Of a stretch of DNA of 64,000 bases, positions 16,911 to 25,692 are shown one piece after another (positions within the stretch are counted from its first letter, which is position 1; each line of letters starts with the position of its first letter). The notes below the pieces were generated by a model, which did no database searches, was not told the origin of the DNA, and was given only the letters and a program-made list of their open reading frames with translations. A program made the position numbers and the translations under genes. Source of the stretch: Pandoraea pulmonicola (lineage in GTDB: Bacteria; Pseudomonadota; Gammaproteobacteria; Burkholderiales; Burkholderiaceae); the NCBI RefSeq assembly GCF_000815105.2, contig NZ_CP010310.2, positions 620,001 to 684,000 of the forward strand, given 5' to 3'.

Positions 16911-17482
16911 CGAACGCGCGTCTCTTCTACGTGATGGGGCCTTCCGGCGCGGGCAAGGACTCGCTGCTCGCCTATGCGCGCGAGCGGCTCGATACGGCGG
17001 CATCCGGCGCGCCGCCAGTGCCGCCGGTGTTTTTTGCGCACCGCTATATCACGCGTCCTCCGTCCGATGGCGAAAACCACATCGCGCTCACGCACGGGGA
17101 GTTCGCGCGGCGGCGCGAGTTGGGCTGCTTCGCACTCGACTGGGAGAGTCACGATTGCCGGTACGGCGTCGGCGTGGAGATCGATGCGTGGATGGCGGCG
17201 GGGGCGAACGTCGTCGTCAACGGCTCGCGCGCGTTTCTCGCACGGGCTGTGCGACGTTACGGCGAGCGCCTGCATCTCGTGGAAATTCGCGTCGATCCTC
17301 AGGTGCGGGCGTTGCGTCTGGCGAGCCGGGGGCGCGAAACGGGCGAAGCGCTCCACAAGCGCGTGGCGCATCGCGTCGCCTGGACGCCGCCGGATGGCGT
17401 GCCGCTCGCGGTCGTTTCCAACGACGGCGCGTTAGCGGAAGCAGGCGACCGGCTGATCGCCTTGCTGACGTCGCAGAGCTAG
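16907..17482 (+). CDS. phnN: Ribose 1,5-bisphosphokinase PhnN
   Basis: 191-residue P-loop kinase of the guanylate-kinase-like fold. Walker A GPSGAGKD lies at residues 11-18, followed by FAHRYITRPPSDGENHIAL, the family's substrate-lid region, and VVVNGSRAFL. PhnN phosphorylates ribose 1,5-bisphosphate to PRPP, the last step that returns C-P lyase ribose to metabolism. Start ATG at 16907 overlaps the DUF1045 stop. Ends the phnF operon; the convergent TetR gene ends 63 nt away. Confidence 0.93.
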   Translation: MTNARLFYVMGPSGAGKDSLLAYARERLDTAASGAPPVPPVFFAHRYITRPPSDGENHIALTHGEFARRRELGCFALDWESHDCRYGVGVEIDAWMAAGANVVVNGSRAFLARAVRRYGERLHLVEIRVDPQVRALRLASRGRETGEALHKRVAHRVAWTPPDGVPLAVVSNDGALAEAGDRLIALLTSQS

Positions 17483-17545
17483 CGTCGAGCGGCGAGGGCG
17501 AAGCGGCGCCGCTTCGCCGACATGGTCGCTATCGAACGAGGGCGA

Positions 17546-18142
17546 TCATGCAGCTCGCGCGGCGCCGCGACCGGTCGGTGGCGACTGATTGGCCAAACTG
17601 TTCAGCAGACAGTCGAGGGCTCGCCGATAGGGAGTCGCCTGCGGCGGCGTCGATTCGGCGTCATCGCTCGTCTGAGAGAAGGGCAACCCGCTGCCGTGCG
17701 CGTGGTCGATCAGGATGTCGCGCCACAGAACGGGCTCCGACGTCATCGCGCCGAGCAACCCGGTCAGGCGATCGGTAATCTCGCGAGTCACGCCGGCAAA
17801 TGCCTCGGGCGTCGCGAAGATGGCGAGCGTGAGTTGCGGGTGGCGGCGCACGGCGTCGTGATAGCGAATCAATATCTCGCGGATTTCGGCACGACATTCC
17901 AGGCCCGCGTCGATACCTTCCAGTACCTCGGCGTAGACTTGATCCGACAGCGCGCGCAACAAGCCCGCGTGATCCTCGACGTGGTGATACAGGCTCATCG
18001 GCGTGACGCCGAGCCGCCCGGCCAGCGCGCGCATGCTCAGTCCCTGCCCGCCGCGTTCAGCGAGCAGCGCGAGTGCCGTCGTCAGGATGACTTCGCGCGT
18101 GACGCCGGTACCCTGCGCGGGCCGTCCACGCGGCCGGCTCAT
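17546..18142 (-). CDS. TetR/AcrR family transcriptional regulator
   Basis: 198-residue regulator with an N-terminal TetR helix-turn-helix: ALALLAERGGQGLSMRALAG then RLGVTPMSLYHHVEDHAGLL (about residues 20-60). The rest is an all-helical ligand domain of TetR_C type (RRHPQLTLAIFATPEAF). ATG at 18142 overlaps the stop of the upstream DHFR-like gene (ATGA), so both come from one mRNA and TetR probably represses that operon through the palindromes at 18696-18719. The C terminus beyond residue ~165 is low-complexity. Confidence 0.88.
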   Translation of the reverse strand: MSRPRGRPAQGTGVTREVILTTALALLAERGGQGLSMRALAGRLGVTPMSLYHHVEDHAGLLRALSDQVYAEVLEGIDAGLECRAEIREILIRYHDAVRRHPQLTLAIFATPEAFAGVTREITDRLTGLLGAMTSEPVLWRDILIDHAHGSGLPFSQTSDDAESTPPQATPYRRALDCLLNSLANQSPPTGRGAARAA

Positions 18143-18675
18143 GCGACGACCCGGTAAGTCGATTGCACCAACCCCGAAGGAAAGCACCGGCTGCCGATCA
18201 ACTGCATGTCGATGTCTTTCCTCAATGCGCCGAACAGTGGTCTTCCCGAGCCGATGAGCAGCGGCACCGTGGTGATGACCATGTCGGCGATCAGACCTTC
18301 GCGCAGGAACGACTGCACCACTTGCCCGCCGTCGACATAGATCCGGCCCACGTTGTCCTGCGCCAGCGCCTCCATCAAGGCCTTGGGCGACAGGTCCGAG
18401 AAGCGCACCTTGCCCTCGAGTGCATCGGGCACAGGCGTGTTCGCCAATTGTCTCGACAACACCGTCACGGGGCGGTCGTAGAACCACGGCCCCATGGCAA
18501 GCACTTTCTCGTAGGTGCCGCGCCCCATCACGATCGCATCCTTGTCGGCAATGAAGGCGGTGTAGCCGTGATCCTCCGCGGGATCGTCGCGTTGCAGGAG
18601 CCAATCGATATCGCCGTCGGCCCGGGCGATGAAGCCATCCAGGCTGGTGGCGATGAAAACGTGTGCCGTGGTCAT
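18139..18675 (-). CDS. Dihydrofolate reductase family protein (RibD C-terminal-like)
   Basis: 178-residue protein with the RibD-C/DHFR-like fold. The N-terminal strand AHVFIATSLDGFIARADGDIDWL, DAIVMGRGTYEKVLAMGPWFYDRPVTVLSR and RIYVDGGQVVQSFL are typical of the YyaP/YwjB-type group, usually NADPH-binding reductases of unknown substrate. It probably does not replace folate DHFR. Co-transcribed with, and overlapping, the downstream TetR gene. Confidence 0.88.
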   Translation of the reverse strand: MTTAHVFIATSLDGFIARADGDIDWLLQRDDPAEDHGYTAFIADKDAIVMGRGTYEKVLAMGPWFYDRPVTVLSRQLANTPVPDALEGKVRFSDLSPKALMEALAQDNVGRIYVDGGQVVQSFLREGLIADMVITTVPLLIGSGRPLFGALRKDIDMQLIGSRCFPSGLVQSTYRVVA

Positions 18676-18695
18676 GATGTCGAATGCGATTTATT

Positions 18696-18719
18696 TATAC
18701 GTCGTATATTTTACGTAAA
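18696..18719 (-). promoter_or_regulatory. Tandem palindromes ahead of the DHFR/TetR operon
   Basis: TATACGTCGTATA (18696-18708) is a perfect odd-centred palindrome; TTTACGTAAA (18710-18719) is a perfect 10-bp palindrome. They lie 21-44 nt upstream of the DHFR-like start, a suitable position for autorepression by the TetR protein. Confidence 0.5.
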
Positions 18720-18820
18720 CCACTCCCGAAAACAAGCCGTGGCCGCGTTGCGACGAGCAAACTCCCCGATCGATGTCGTCAGTATGTCGATTCACTTGAA
18801 TGGCAATATGTGTTGTTTTG

Positions 18821-18836
18821 TTGCAAAATATTGCAA
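18821..18836 (+). promoter_or_regulatory. TTGCAA-N4-TTGCAA repeat upstream of the FAD/GcvT dehydrogenase
   Basis: Two copies of the self-complementary hexamer TTGCAA flank a 4-nt spacer in the AT-rich 80 bp before the dehydrogenase gene. Candidate operator; no cognate regulator gene is adjacent. Confidence 0.35.
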
Positions 18837-18920
18837 TGATGATGCGTTTTGCGTAATCTCACGCCATCGATCACGACATTGCCCGGCGTCGGCCGGCGCG
18901 AGCCTTTCCGGAGCCAGCCC

Positions 18921-21410
18921 ATGCCTGCAGCCTTGCCCACTCACGCCCGCGTCGTCATCGTCGGCGGGGGGATCGTCGGATGTTCGGTCGCGTATCACCT
19001 TGCCAAACTTGGCTGGACGGACGTCGTCCTGCTGGAGCAGGGGCAACTGTCCTGCGGCACCACGTGGCATGCCGCGGGACTGGTGGGGCAATTGCGTTCG
19101 CAGGAGAGCATGACGAAGCTCATCCGCTATTCGACCCGGCTCTACAGCGAACTCGAAGCGGAGACGGGGCTCGGCACGGGCTGGAAGGCATGCGGCTCGC
19201 TGTCGGTGGCGCGCACGGCCGAGCGGATGACGCAACTCAAGCGCACGGCCGCCGTCGCGCGCGCCTACGGCGTGCAGTGCGACGTGATATCGCCGCGCGA
19301 AGCGGGAGAGCTGTGGCCCGTGATGCGCACCGACGATCTCGTGGGCGCGGTGTGGCTGGCGGGGGACGGCAAGGCGAACCCGACCGATCTTACGCAGGCG
19401 CTCGCGCGCGGCGCGCGCAGCCGTGGCGTGCGCATCGCGGAGAACATGCGCGTCACGCGGATCCACACGGCGTCGCCGAACGGCGTCCGCACCGCGACGG
19501 GCGTGTCGTGGCGCAACAAGGAGGGTGAGAGCGGGCGCATCGACGCCGAGATCGTCGTCAACTGCGCGGGGCAGTGGGCAAAGGCCGTCGGTCGCATGTG
19601 CGGCGTGAGCGTGCCGCTGCATTCGGCCGAGCACTACTACGTCGTGACCGAGCGCATCGCCGGGGTGCATCCCGACTTGCCGGTGATGCGCGATCCCGAT
19701 GGCTACATCTACTTCAAGGAAGAAGTCGGCGGCCTCGTGATGGGCGGCTTCGAGCCCGACGCCAAGCCGTGGGGCATGAACGGCATTCCGGACAATTTCG
19801 AGTTTCAGTTGCTACCCGACGATTGGGACCAGTTCGAGATTCTCATGGAGAACGCGCTCGTGCGCGTGCCCGCGCTGGAAACCGCACAGATCCGGCAGTT
19901 CTACAACGGTCCCGAGTCGTTCACGCCCGACAACAACTTCATCCTCGGCGAGGCGCCCGAACTGCGTAACTTCTACGTCGGCGCGGGCTTCAACTCGATG
20001 GGCATCGCCTCGGCCGGTGGGGCGGGCATGGCGCTCGCCGAGTGGATCGTCGCCGGCGAGCCGACGATGGATCTCTGGCCGGTGGACATTCGACGCTTTG
20101 CGGGCTTCAACGGCAACGACACGTGGCTGCACGACCGCGTGAAGGAAACGCTCGGCTTGCATTACGCGATGCCCTGGCCGAATCGCGAACTCGATACCGC
20201 GCGGCCGTTCCGTCGCTCGCCGCTGTACGCGACGCTGCTCGCCAAGGGAGCCTGCTTCGGCAGCAAGATGGGGTGGGAGCGACCGAACTTCTTCGCGCCG
20301 TCGCCGGCCGAGGCGAAGATCGAGTACAGCTTCGGGCAGCAGAACTGGCAGGCGTGGAGTGGCGCGGAGCACCGCGCCTGTCGCGAGGCCGTGGCGCTGT
20401 TCGACATGAGCTCGTTCTCGAAGCTGCTCATCAAGGGCCGCGACGCCGAAGCCGTCCTGCAGACGCTATGCGCCAATGACGTCGGCGTCGCGCCGGGCCG
20501 CACCGTCTACACCGCCATGCTCAACGAGCGCGGCGGCTACGAGTCGGACTTCACGCTTACGCGCCTCGCGCCGGACCAGTACCTGATGGTTACCGGCTCG
20601 GCGCAGACCACGCGCGACATGGACTATCTCGAGCGGCGCATCGCCGGCCTGCCGGGGGATCCGCGCTGCGTCGTCGTCGACGTCACGGGCCAATACGCGG
20701 TGCTCGCGGTGATGGGCCCGAACTCGCGGGCGTTGCTCCAGCAAGTCTCCAAGGCGGATTTCTCCAACGACGCCTTCCCGTTCGGCGCGAGCCGGGAAAT
20801 CGACCTCGGCTACGCGACGGTGCGCGCCACGCGCCTGACTTACGTGGGCGAGCTCGGCTGGGAGCTCTACGTGCCGGTGGAATTCGCCGTGGGCGTCTAC
20901 GAGACGCTTCACGCCGCCGGCGAGCCGTTCGGCCTGAAGGACGCGGGCTATTACGCCATCGATTCGCTGCGCATCGAGAAGGGCTATCGCGCCTGGGGCC
21001 GGGAGCTGACGCCGGACACGAACCCCGTGGAAGCGGGGCTGACGTTCGCCTGCAAGCTCGGCGGCGACACCCCGTTCGCGGGACGCACGGCGGTCGAGCA
21101 GGCCAAGGCGAAGGGTGCGCGACGTCGGCTCGTGAGCGTGGCGCTCGACGGCGCGCACGACAGGATGCTCTGGGGCGGTGAAGCGGTGCTGCGCGACGGC
21201 AGGCCGGCGGGCTTCATTTCCTCCGCGGCGTACGGCCACACCATCGATGCGCCCGTCGCGCTGGCGTTTCTGACGAATCCCGAGGGCGTGGTCACGGCCG
21301 ATTACGTCGAATCGGGGCATTACCAGGTCGACCTCGCGGGCGAACGCATCGACGCACGTGTCCAGTTGCGCGCGCTGTACGATCCGAAGGGCGAGCGGGT
21401 GAAGGGCTGA
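18921..21410 (+). CDS. FAD-dependent dehydrogenase fused to GcvT domain (DMGDH/sarcosine dehydrogenase type)
   Basis: 829-residue two-module enzyme. The N-terminal DAO-type oxidoreductase has the dinucleotide motif VIVGGGIVGCS (residues 12-22) and TTWHAAGL, where H50 matches the histidine that carries covalent FAD in dimethylglycine/sarcosine dehydrogenases. After a FAO_M-like linker (~residue 380-440) come the GcvT aminomethyltransferase domains (RGGYESDFTLTRL, LRIEKGYRAWGREL) that transfer the oxidised methyl to tetrahydrofolate. The substrate is an N-methylated amine, probably dimethylglycine or sarcosine; the exact one is unproven. ATG at 18921 chosen for its family-like N terminus and an upstream GGAG. 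purU nearby fits formyl-THF overflow. Confidence 0.9.
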   Translation: MPAALPTHARVVIVGGGIVGCSVAYHLAKLGWTDVVLLEQGQLSCGTTWHAAGLVGQLRSQESMTKLIRYSTRLYSELEAETGLGTGWKACGSLSVARTAERMTQLKRTAAVARAYGVQCDVISPREAGELWPVMRTDDLVGAVWLAGDGKANPTDLTQALARGARSRGVRIAENMRVTRIHTASPNGVRTATGVSWRNKEGESGRIDAEIVVNCAGQWAKAVGRMCGVSVPLHSAEHYYVVTERIAGVHPDLPVMRDPDGYIYFKEEVGGLVMGGFEPDAKPWGMNGIPDNFEFQLLPDDWDQFEILMENALVRVPALETAQIRQFYNGPESFTPDNNFILGEAPELRNFYVGAGFNSMGIASAGGAGMALAEWIVAGEPTMDLWPVDIRRFAGFNGNDTWLHDRVKETLGLHYAMPWPNRELDTARPFRRSPLYATLLAKGACFGSKMGWERPNFFAPSPAEAKIEYSFGQQNWQAWSGAEHRACREAVALFDMSSFSKLLIKGRDAEAVLQTLCANDVGVAPGRTVYTAMLNERGGYESDFTLTRLAPDQYLMVTGSAQTTRDMDYLERRIAGLPGDPRCVVVDVTGQYAVLAVMGPNSRALLQQVSKADFSNDAFPFGASREIDLGYATVRATRLTYVGELGWELYVPVEFAVGVYETLHAAGEPFGLKDAGYYAIDSLRIEKGYRAWGRELTPDTNPVEAGLTFACKLGGDTPFAGRTAVEQAKAKGARRRLVSVALDGAHDRMLWGGEAVLRDGRPAGFISSAAYGHTIDAPVALAFLTNPEGVVTADYVESGHYQVDLAGERIDARVQLRALYDPKGERVKG

Positions 21411-21583
21411 CGGGGGCGAGCGCTTCCCTTGACCCGTCTCCGGGCCGCGGCGGCTGCGGGCGGCGGTACGCCGCGCGGCATGCCGACGCTCGACACGGGC
21501 GGAGTCGCCGCCGCTTCTGTAAAATGCCGCTTTTGCTTCGATTTCGCGTGTCTCCGGAGGGGGGCGCGTCCGGTCTCTGACGT

Positions 21584-22435
21584 ATGTCTTTTGCTTGTAT
21601 TGCGGCGGCGCGCCGCTTCGACGCCACGGCGCATCTGCCGCTCGTGATCGGTTCGCAGCGTTATGGATGGATTCGCCGAAGCGACATCGAGTTGCTGCGC
21701 GCCTGGCCCGACGTGTTCGAGATCAGCTCGCTCGCCGTGCGCATTCATCCGCGTCATGACACCTGCGAAGCCCGGACGGTGGCGCTCGCGCCGGTCATCG
21801 AAGCGCTGGCGGCGCAGGGACGCATCACCGGCTGGCGCAACGAGCGGTACGCCATTCGCCAGCGGCTCTATGACGCACCGCTGGCCTGGATCGAGCGTGC
21901 CGCCTCGCGGTTTTTCGGCACGCGCACGTTCGCCGTGCACGTGAACGGTTATGTCCCGGCCCGCTTCATCGGCGAAGCCCCGAAGATGTGGATCGCGCGT
22001 CGCAGCGTGCTCAAGGCGACCGACCCAGGCTGTCTCGACAACGCGGCGGCAGGCGGCATCGGCAACGGTATCGGCGTGGGCGACACGCTTGTCAAGGAGT
22101 GCTGGGAGGAAGCGGGGATTCCGGCGTTTCTGGCCAACGAGGCGCGTCCGGGACGCACGCTGCACATCCTCGCGGAAATTCCGGAGGGCGTGCAGTCGGA
22201 GCAGATTTTCGTCTACGATCTCGCGCTGCCGCGCGGCTTCGTGCCCGAAAATCAGGACGGCGAGGCGAGCGCGCACTGGCTGTGCCCGGCCGGCCACGTG
22301 CGCGACGTGATCGCGCGCGGCAAGATGACCGTCGATGCGAGCCTCGCGAGTCTCGACTTCCTGCTGCGCGAAGGCGCGATCCGCGCAAAGGAATGCGCCG
22401 GCATCGAAGCGCTGTTCAAGCCGGCGGACGAATAA
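21584..22435 (+). CDS. NUDIX hydrolase with DUF4743 N-terminal domain
   Basis: 283-residue protein. The N-terminal half is a DUF4743-like domain (FVIGSQ-type entry as LPLVIGSQRYGWIRRSDIELL, then WRNERYAIR). The C-terminal NUDIX fold begins at FAVHVNGYV. The NUDIX box GIGNGIGVGDTLVKECWEEAGI retains the catalytic KECWEEAG core, but the first conserved glutamate position is isoleucine and the arginine is lysine. Related proteins are fused to or resemble thiamine-pyrophosphokinase-linked NUDIX enzymes; the substrate is unknown. TGTAAAATG at 21526-21534 looks like a -10 region. No good ribosome-binding site is visible. Confidence 0.83.
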   Translation: MSFACIAAARRFDATAHLPLVIGSQRYGWIRRSDIELLRAWPDVFEISSLAVRIHPRHDTCEARTVALAPVIEALAAQGRITGWRNERYAIRQRLYDAPLAWIERAASRFFGTRTFAVHVNGYVPARFIGEAPKMWIARRSVLKATDPGCLDNAAAGGIGNGIGVGDTLVKECWEEAGIPAFLANEARPGRTLHILAEIPEGVQSEQIFVYDLALPRGFVPENQDGEASAHWLCPAGHVRDVIARGKMTVDASLASLDFLLREGAIRAKECAGIEALFKPADE

Positions 22436-22532
22436 TCGACACCCGTGCGCCGTGTGCGATCGGACGCAGCATGGCCACAGACATGAATTTCAACACTGCA
22501 ACGACATTGCAAGCCTTTGCCCAGGAGCAATC

Positions 22533-23405
22533 ATGGCACCGATCGAAAATAGCTACATTCTGAAGTTGTCCTGCCCGGACCGTCCCGGCATCGTCCACGC
22601 GGTGGCCGGTTTCCTGGTCGAGCGCGGCGGCAACATTCTCGACTCGGCCCAGTTCAACGATCGCTTCACGGGCGGCTTCTTCATGCGCGTGCACTTTCAG
22701 CAACTGCCGGGCGAGTCCGATCTGGCCACGCTGCAACGCGACTTCGCGCCGCTCGCCGGGCAGTACGAGATGCAATGGGAACTGGTCGACGCCGCCATCA
22801 AGCCGCGCGTCATGCTCATGGTCTCGAAGATCGGCCATTGCCTGAACGATCTGCTGTTCCGCTACAAGACCGGCCAGCTCAATATCGAAATCCCGGCGAT
22901 CGTCTCGAACCACAAGGACTTCTACCAGCTCGCCGCGAGCTACGACATCCCGTTCCATCATCTGCCGCTGATGAACGCCACGCCGGAATCGAAGGCCGCG
23001 CAGGAAGCGAAGGTGTACGAGCTCGTTCAGGACAACCACATCGATCTGGTCGTGCTCGCCCGCTACATGCAGGTGCTCTCGGCCGATCTGTGCAAGAAGC
23101 TCGCCGGCCGCGCGATCAACATCCACCATTCGTTCCTGCCGAGCTTCAAGGGTGCGAAGCCCTACTACCAGGCGTTCGACCGGGGCGTGAAGCTGATCGG
23201 GGCGACGGCGCATTACGTGACGTCGGATCTCGACGAAGGCCCGATCATCGAACAGGAAGTCGAGCGCGTGGATCACACGATGGACCCGGAGCAACTGACC
23301 GCCATCGGTCGCGACGTGGAATGCGTGGCGCTCGCGCGCGCCGTGCGCTACCACGCCGAACATCGCATCCTGCTCAATGGCCACAAGACGGTGATCTTCC
23401 GCTAA
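22533..23405 (+). CDS. purU: Formyltetrahydrofolate deformylase
   Basis: 290-residue enzyme that hydrolyses 10-formyl-THF to THF and formate, balancing one-carbon pools. An N-terminal ACT domain (SYILKLSCPDRPGIVHAV, residues ~7-85) precedes a formyltransferase-like domain with NIHHSFLPSFKGAKPY and the catalytic triad region N/H/D in INIHHSFLP and VTSDLDEGPII. ATG at 22533 has an AGGAG ribosome-binding site 6 nt upstream. Its position after the demethylating dehydrogenase suggests a shared one-carbon role. Convergent with the MFS gene, 13 nt away. Confidence 0.95.
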   Translation: MAPIENSYILKLSCPDRPGIVHAVAGFLVERGGNILDSAQFNDRFTGGFFMRVHFQQLPGESDLATLQRDFAPLAGQYEMQWELVDAAIKPRVMLMVSKIGHCLNDLLFRYKTGQLNIEIPAIVSNHKDFYQLAASYDIPFHHLPLMNATPESKAAQEAKVYELVQDNHIDLVVLARYMQVLSADLCKKLAGRAINIHHSFLPSFKGAKPYYQAFDRGVKLIGATAHYVTSDLDEGPIIEQEVERVDHTMDPEQLTAIGRDVECVALARAVRYHAEHRILLNGHKTVIFR

Positions 23406-23418
23406 GCCTCACGGCCAA

Positions 23419-24789
23419 TCAGCTCCGCTGCGCGAGTTCGCTGCCGGCGTCGCGCGCGAGCCGCGCGATCGAGATCGTCGAGCTCACGGCGATCAGACCG
23501 ACGGTGAGGAAGGCCCAGGGAAAGTCGACATTGGCGACGTGGTCGCGGCCGTGCAGATACGACGACGTCTGCAGCACCGCCGCCCCGATCGTGATCCCCA
23601 GCGTGAGCGACACCTGCTGCGCGACGCTCGCGAGGCTCGTCGCCTGGCTCATGCGATGCGCAGGCACGTCGGCATAGGAAATGGCGTTGAGGCTCGTGAA
23701 CTGCAACGAACGGAAGCAACCGCCGAAGAGCAGCGTGCCGAGAATCACCAGATGCGAGGTCTGGTCGGTGAACAGCCCGTAGCCGCCGATCGTCGCCGAG
23801 GCGATCACGGCATTGATCATCAGCACGCGCCGGAAGCCCCAACGCTGCAGAATGCGCAACGACAGCGTTTTCATGAACATGGCGCCCGCGGCCGAAATGA
23901 ACGTCAGCGCCCCCGATTCCATCGGCGTCATGCCGAAGCCGAGTTGCAGCATCAGCGGCAGCAGGAACGGCGTGGCGCCCACGCCGATGCGAAACAGCGT
24001 GCCGCCCGCCACGCCCGCGCGAAACGTCGGAATGCGCAACAGGTCGAGCCGCAGCAACGGATGGGCGAGGCCGTTGGCGTGACGCAGATACGTCCAGATC
24101 AGGCCCACGCCGATCGCCACGAGGCCGAGCGCCAGCGGCGTGGGAATCAGGTGACGACCGATGGTCGACAGACCGAGCAGCAGGATCGATAGTCCGAGGC
24201 CCGACAGGAGGAAGCCCTTCACGTCGAGGGGAGGCACGTCGTCCTCATACAGATCGGGGATGTACCGAGTGGCGAGCACGAAGCCGAGCACGCCGATCGG
24301 AATGTTGACGAAGAAGATCCAGCGCCAGTGCCAGTACGTGGTGATGAAGCCGCCGAGCGGCGGGCCGAGCACGGGGCCGACGAGCGCGGGAATCGTCAGG
24401 TAGTTCAGCGCGCGCACCATGTCGCGCTTCTCGATGGACTTGAGCAGGGCGAGCCGCCCGACCGGCACCATCATCGCGCCGCCCATGCCCTGTACGAAGC
24501 GCGCGACCACGAGCTCCGGCAGATGGGTCGAGATGCCGCAGCAGATCGAGCCGAGCACGAACACACCGATGGCGGTGCGAAACACGTTGCGCGTGCCGAA
24601 GCGATCGGCGATCCAGCCGCTGACCGGAATGAAGACCGCGAGGCTGATGAGATAGGTCGTCAGCGCGAGTTTGAGCGTGATCGGACTCTCGCCGAGATCC
24701 TGGGCGATCAACGGCAACGAAGTGGACAACACGGTCGAGTCCATGTTTTCCATGAACAGCGCGCAGGCAACGATCAGTGGAACGAGCAT
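23419..24789 (-). CDS. DHA2-type MFS drug exporter
   Basis: 456-residue integral membrane protein with about 14 predicted helices. TM1 DSTVLSTSLPLIAQDLGES (motif D1-like), motif A WIADRFGTRNVF after TM2, and motif C GPVLGPPLGGFI in TM5 place it in the EmrB/QacA (DHA2) family of proton-driven multidrug exporters. No membrane-fusion partner or regulator is adjacent. No ribosome-binding site is obvious before the ATG at 24789. Confidence 0.88.
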   Translation of the reverse strand: MLVPLIVACALFMENMDSTVLSTSLPLIAQDLGESPITLKLALTTYLISLAVFIPVSGWIADRFGTRNVFRTAIGVFVLGSICCGISTHLPELVVARFVQGMGGAMMVPVGRLALLKSIEKRDMVRALNYLTIPALVGPVLGPPLGGFITTYWHWRWIFFVNIPIGVLGFVLATRYIPDLYEDDVPPLDVKGFLLSGLGLSILLLGLSTIGRHLIPTPLALGLVAIGVGLIWTYLRHANGLAHPLLRLDLLRIPTFRAGVAGGTLFRIGVGATPFLLPLMLQLGFGMTPMESGALTFISAAGAMFMKTLSLRILQRWGFRRVLMINAVIASATIGGYGLFTDQTSHLVILGTLLFGGCFRSLQFTSLNAISYADVPAHRMSQATSLASVAQQVSLTLGITIGAAVLQTSSYLHGRDHVANVDFPWAFLTVGLIAVSSTISIARLARDAGSELAQRS

Positions 24790-25089
24790 GAGGCGTGGCG
24801 TTGCCGTGGCGGCAACCGGATAGGCGTTCGAAGTACGACACGGCGTACTGCATCGGAAACCACCGGTGAAACGCGGACCGCGGTGGTGGCGCCCTTCGCG
24901 TGCGAGACGGCGGCGCTGTGTTGCGTTATAGCAAATTCATCGCCGCGCGTCCCGCGCACGCGGGAAAGCCAGACACCATGCGGGTTCACCCGCTGCTGCG
25001 GGGACCGTCACGGTGTTTCAAGTGGCGGAATGCCGTGTTGCGGTGCGACACGGCGTCGCGTCGTCCATGGCGAAACGACGGCGCCCGCG
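24790..25089 (-). other. 300-bp intergenic region between MFS and DUF488 genes
   Basis: No gene seen. It holds a hairpin CCCGCG-CA-CGCGGG (24951-24964) and, on the minus strand, a -10-like TATAAC (complement of 24925-24930) that could serve the MFS gene. No -35 or operator stands out. Confidence 0.45.
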
Positions 25090-25536
25090 CTAGTGCGCTT
25101 CGAGGAAGTCGCGCAGCACCTCCAGGTGCGTGTGCGTGGCGCCGTCCTCGAGGCGGTGCGCCGCCGTGAGCAGCGTGACGCGGCCTTCGGTCAGGCGCGC
25201 GCGAAGCTCGGCGAGCATGGCGTTGTGATCGGCATCGAGCGCGGCGAGTTCGTCGAGGTATTGCTCGCGGAACGCACCGAACTCGTCGGGATGTTGATGA
25301 AACCACTGGCGCAGGGGCGTGCTCGGCGTGACGTCCTTGGCCCAGAAATCGATGTGCGCCTTCGCTTTGGCGAGACCTCGCGGCCAGAGACGGTCGGCGA
25401 GCACGCGTTGGCCGTCGTCGGGAGCGGGCGTATCGTAGACGCGCTTGAACCGGATATCGAGTGACTTGCCGCTACCCTTGCGGGTCGGGGCGCGTTTGGC
25501 CGGCGAAGCGGCACCGGCGGCTTTCGATGATGGCAT
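25090..25536 (-). CDS. DUF488 family protein (YeaO-like)
   Basis: 148-residue small protein of the DUF488/YeaO family of unknown biochemical function. RFKRVYDTPAPDDGQRVLADRLWPRG and DFWAKDVTPSTPLRQWFHQHPDEF are the family signatures, and the C-terminal GRVTLLTAAHRLEDGATHTH follows. The first ~20 residues form a basic/alanine-rich tail. ATG at 25536; in-frame sequence upstream is low-complexity and was not included. Confidence 0.88.
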   Translation of the reverse strand: MPSSKAAGAASPAKRAPTRKGSGKSLDIRFKRVYDTPAPDDGQRVLADRLWPRGLAKAKAHIDFWAKDVTPSTPLRQWFHQHPDEFGAFREQYLDELAALDADHNAMLAELRARLTEGRVTLLTAAHRLEDGATHTHLEVLRDFLEAH

Positions 25537-25692
25537 GGAGGGGCGATCTCCGCAGGGAGCGCGCGCAGGCGCGCGATACCGAGAGCTTACCGGAGGCGGT
25601 CGACGTGCGCATGCCCCCACGGCTGCGGCACGCGCCGCCCGCCGGCGGGCGCCCGGCGTATTGCCGAAGCCCCCGCCATGTCCTCGCTCAGA

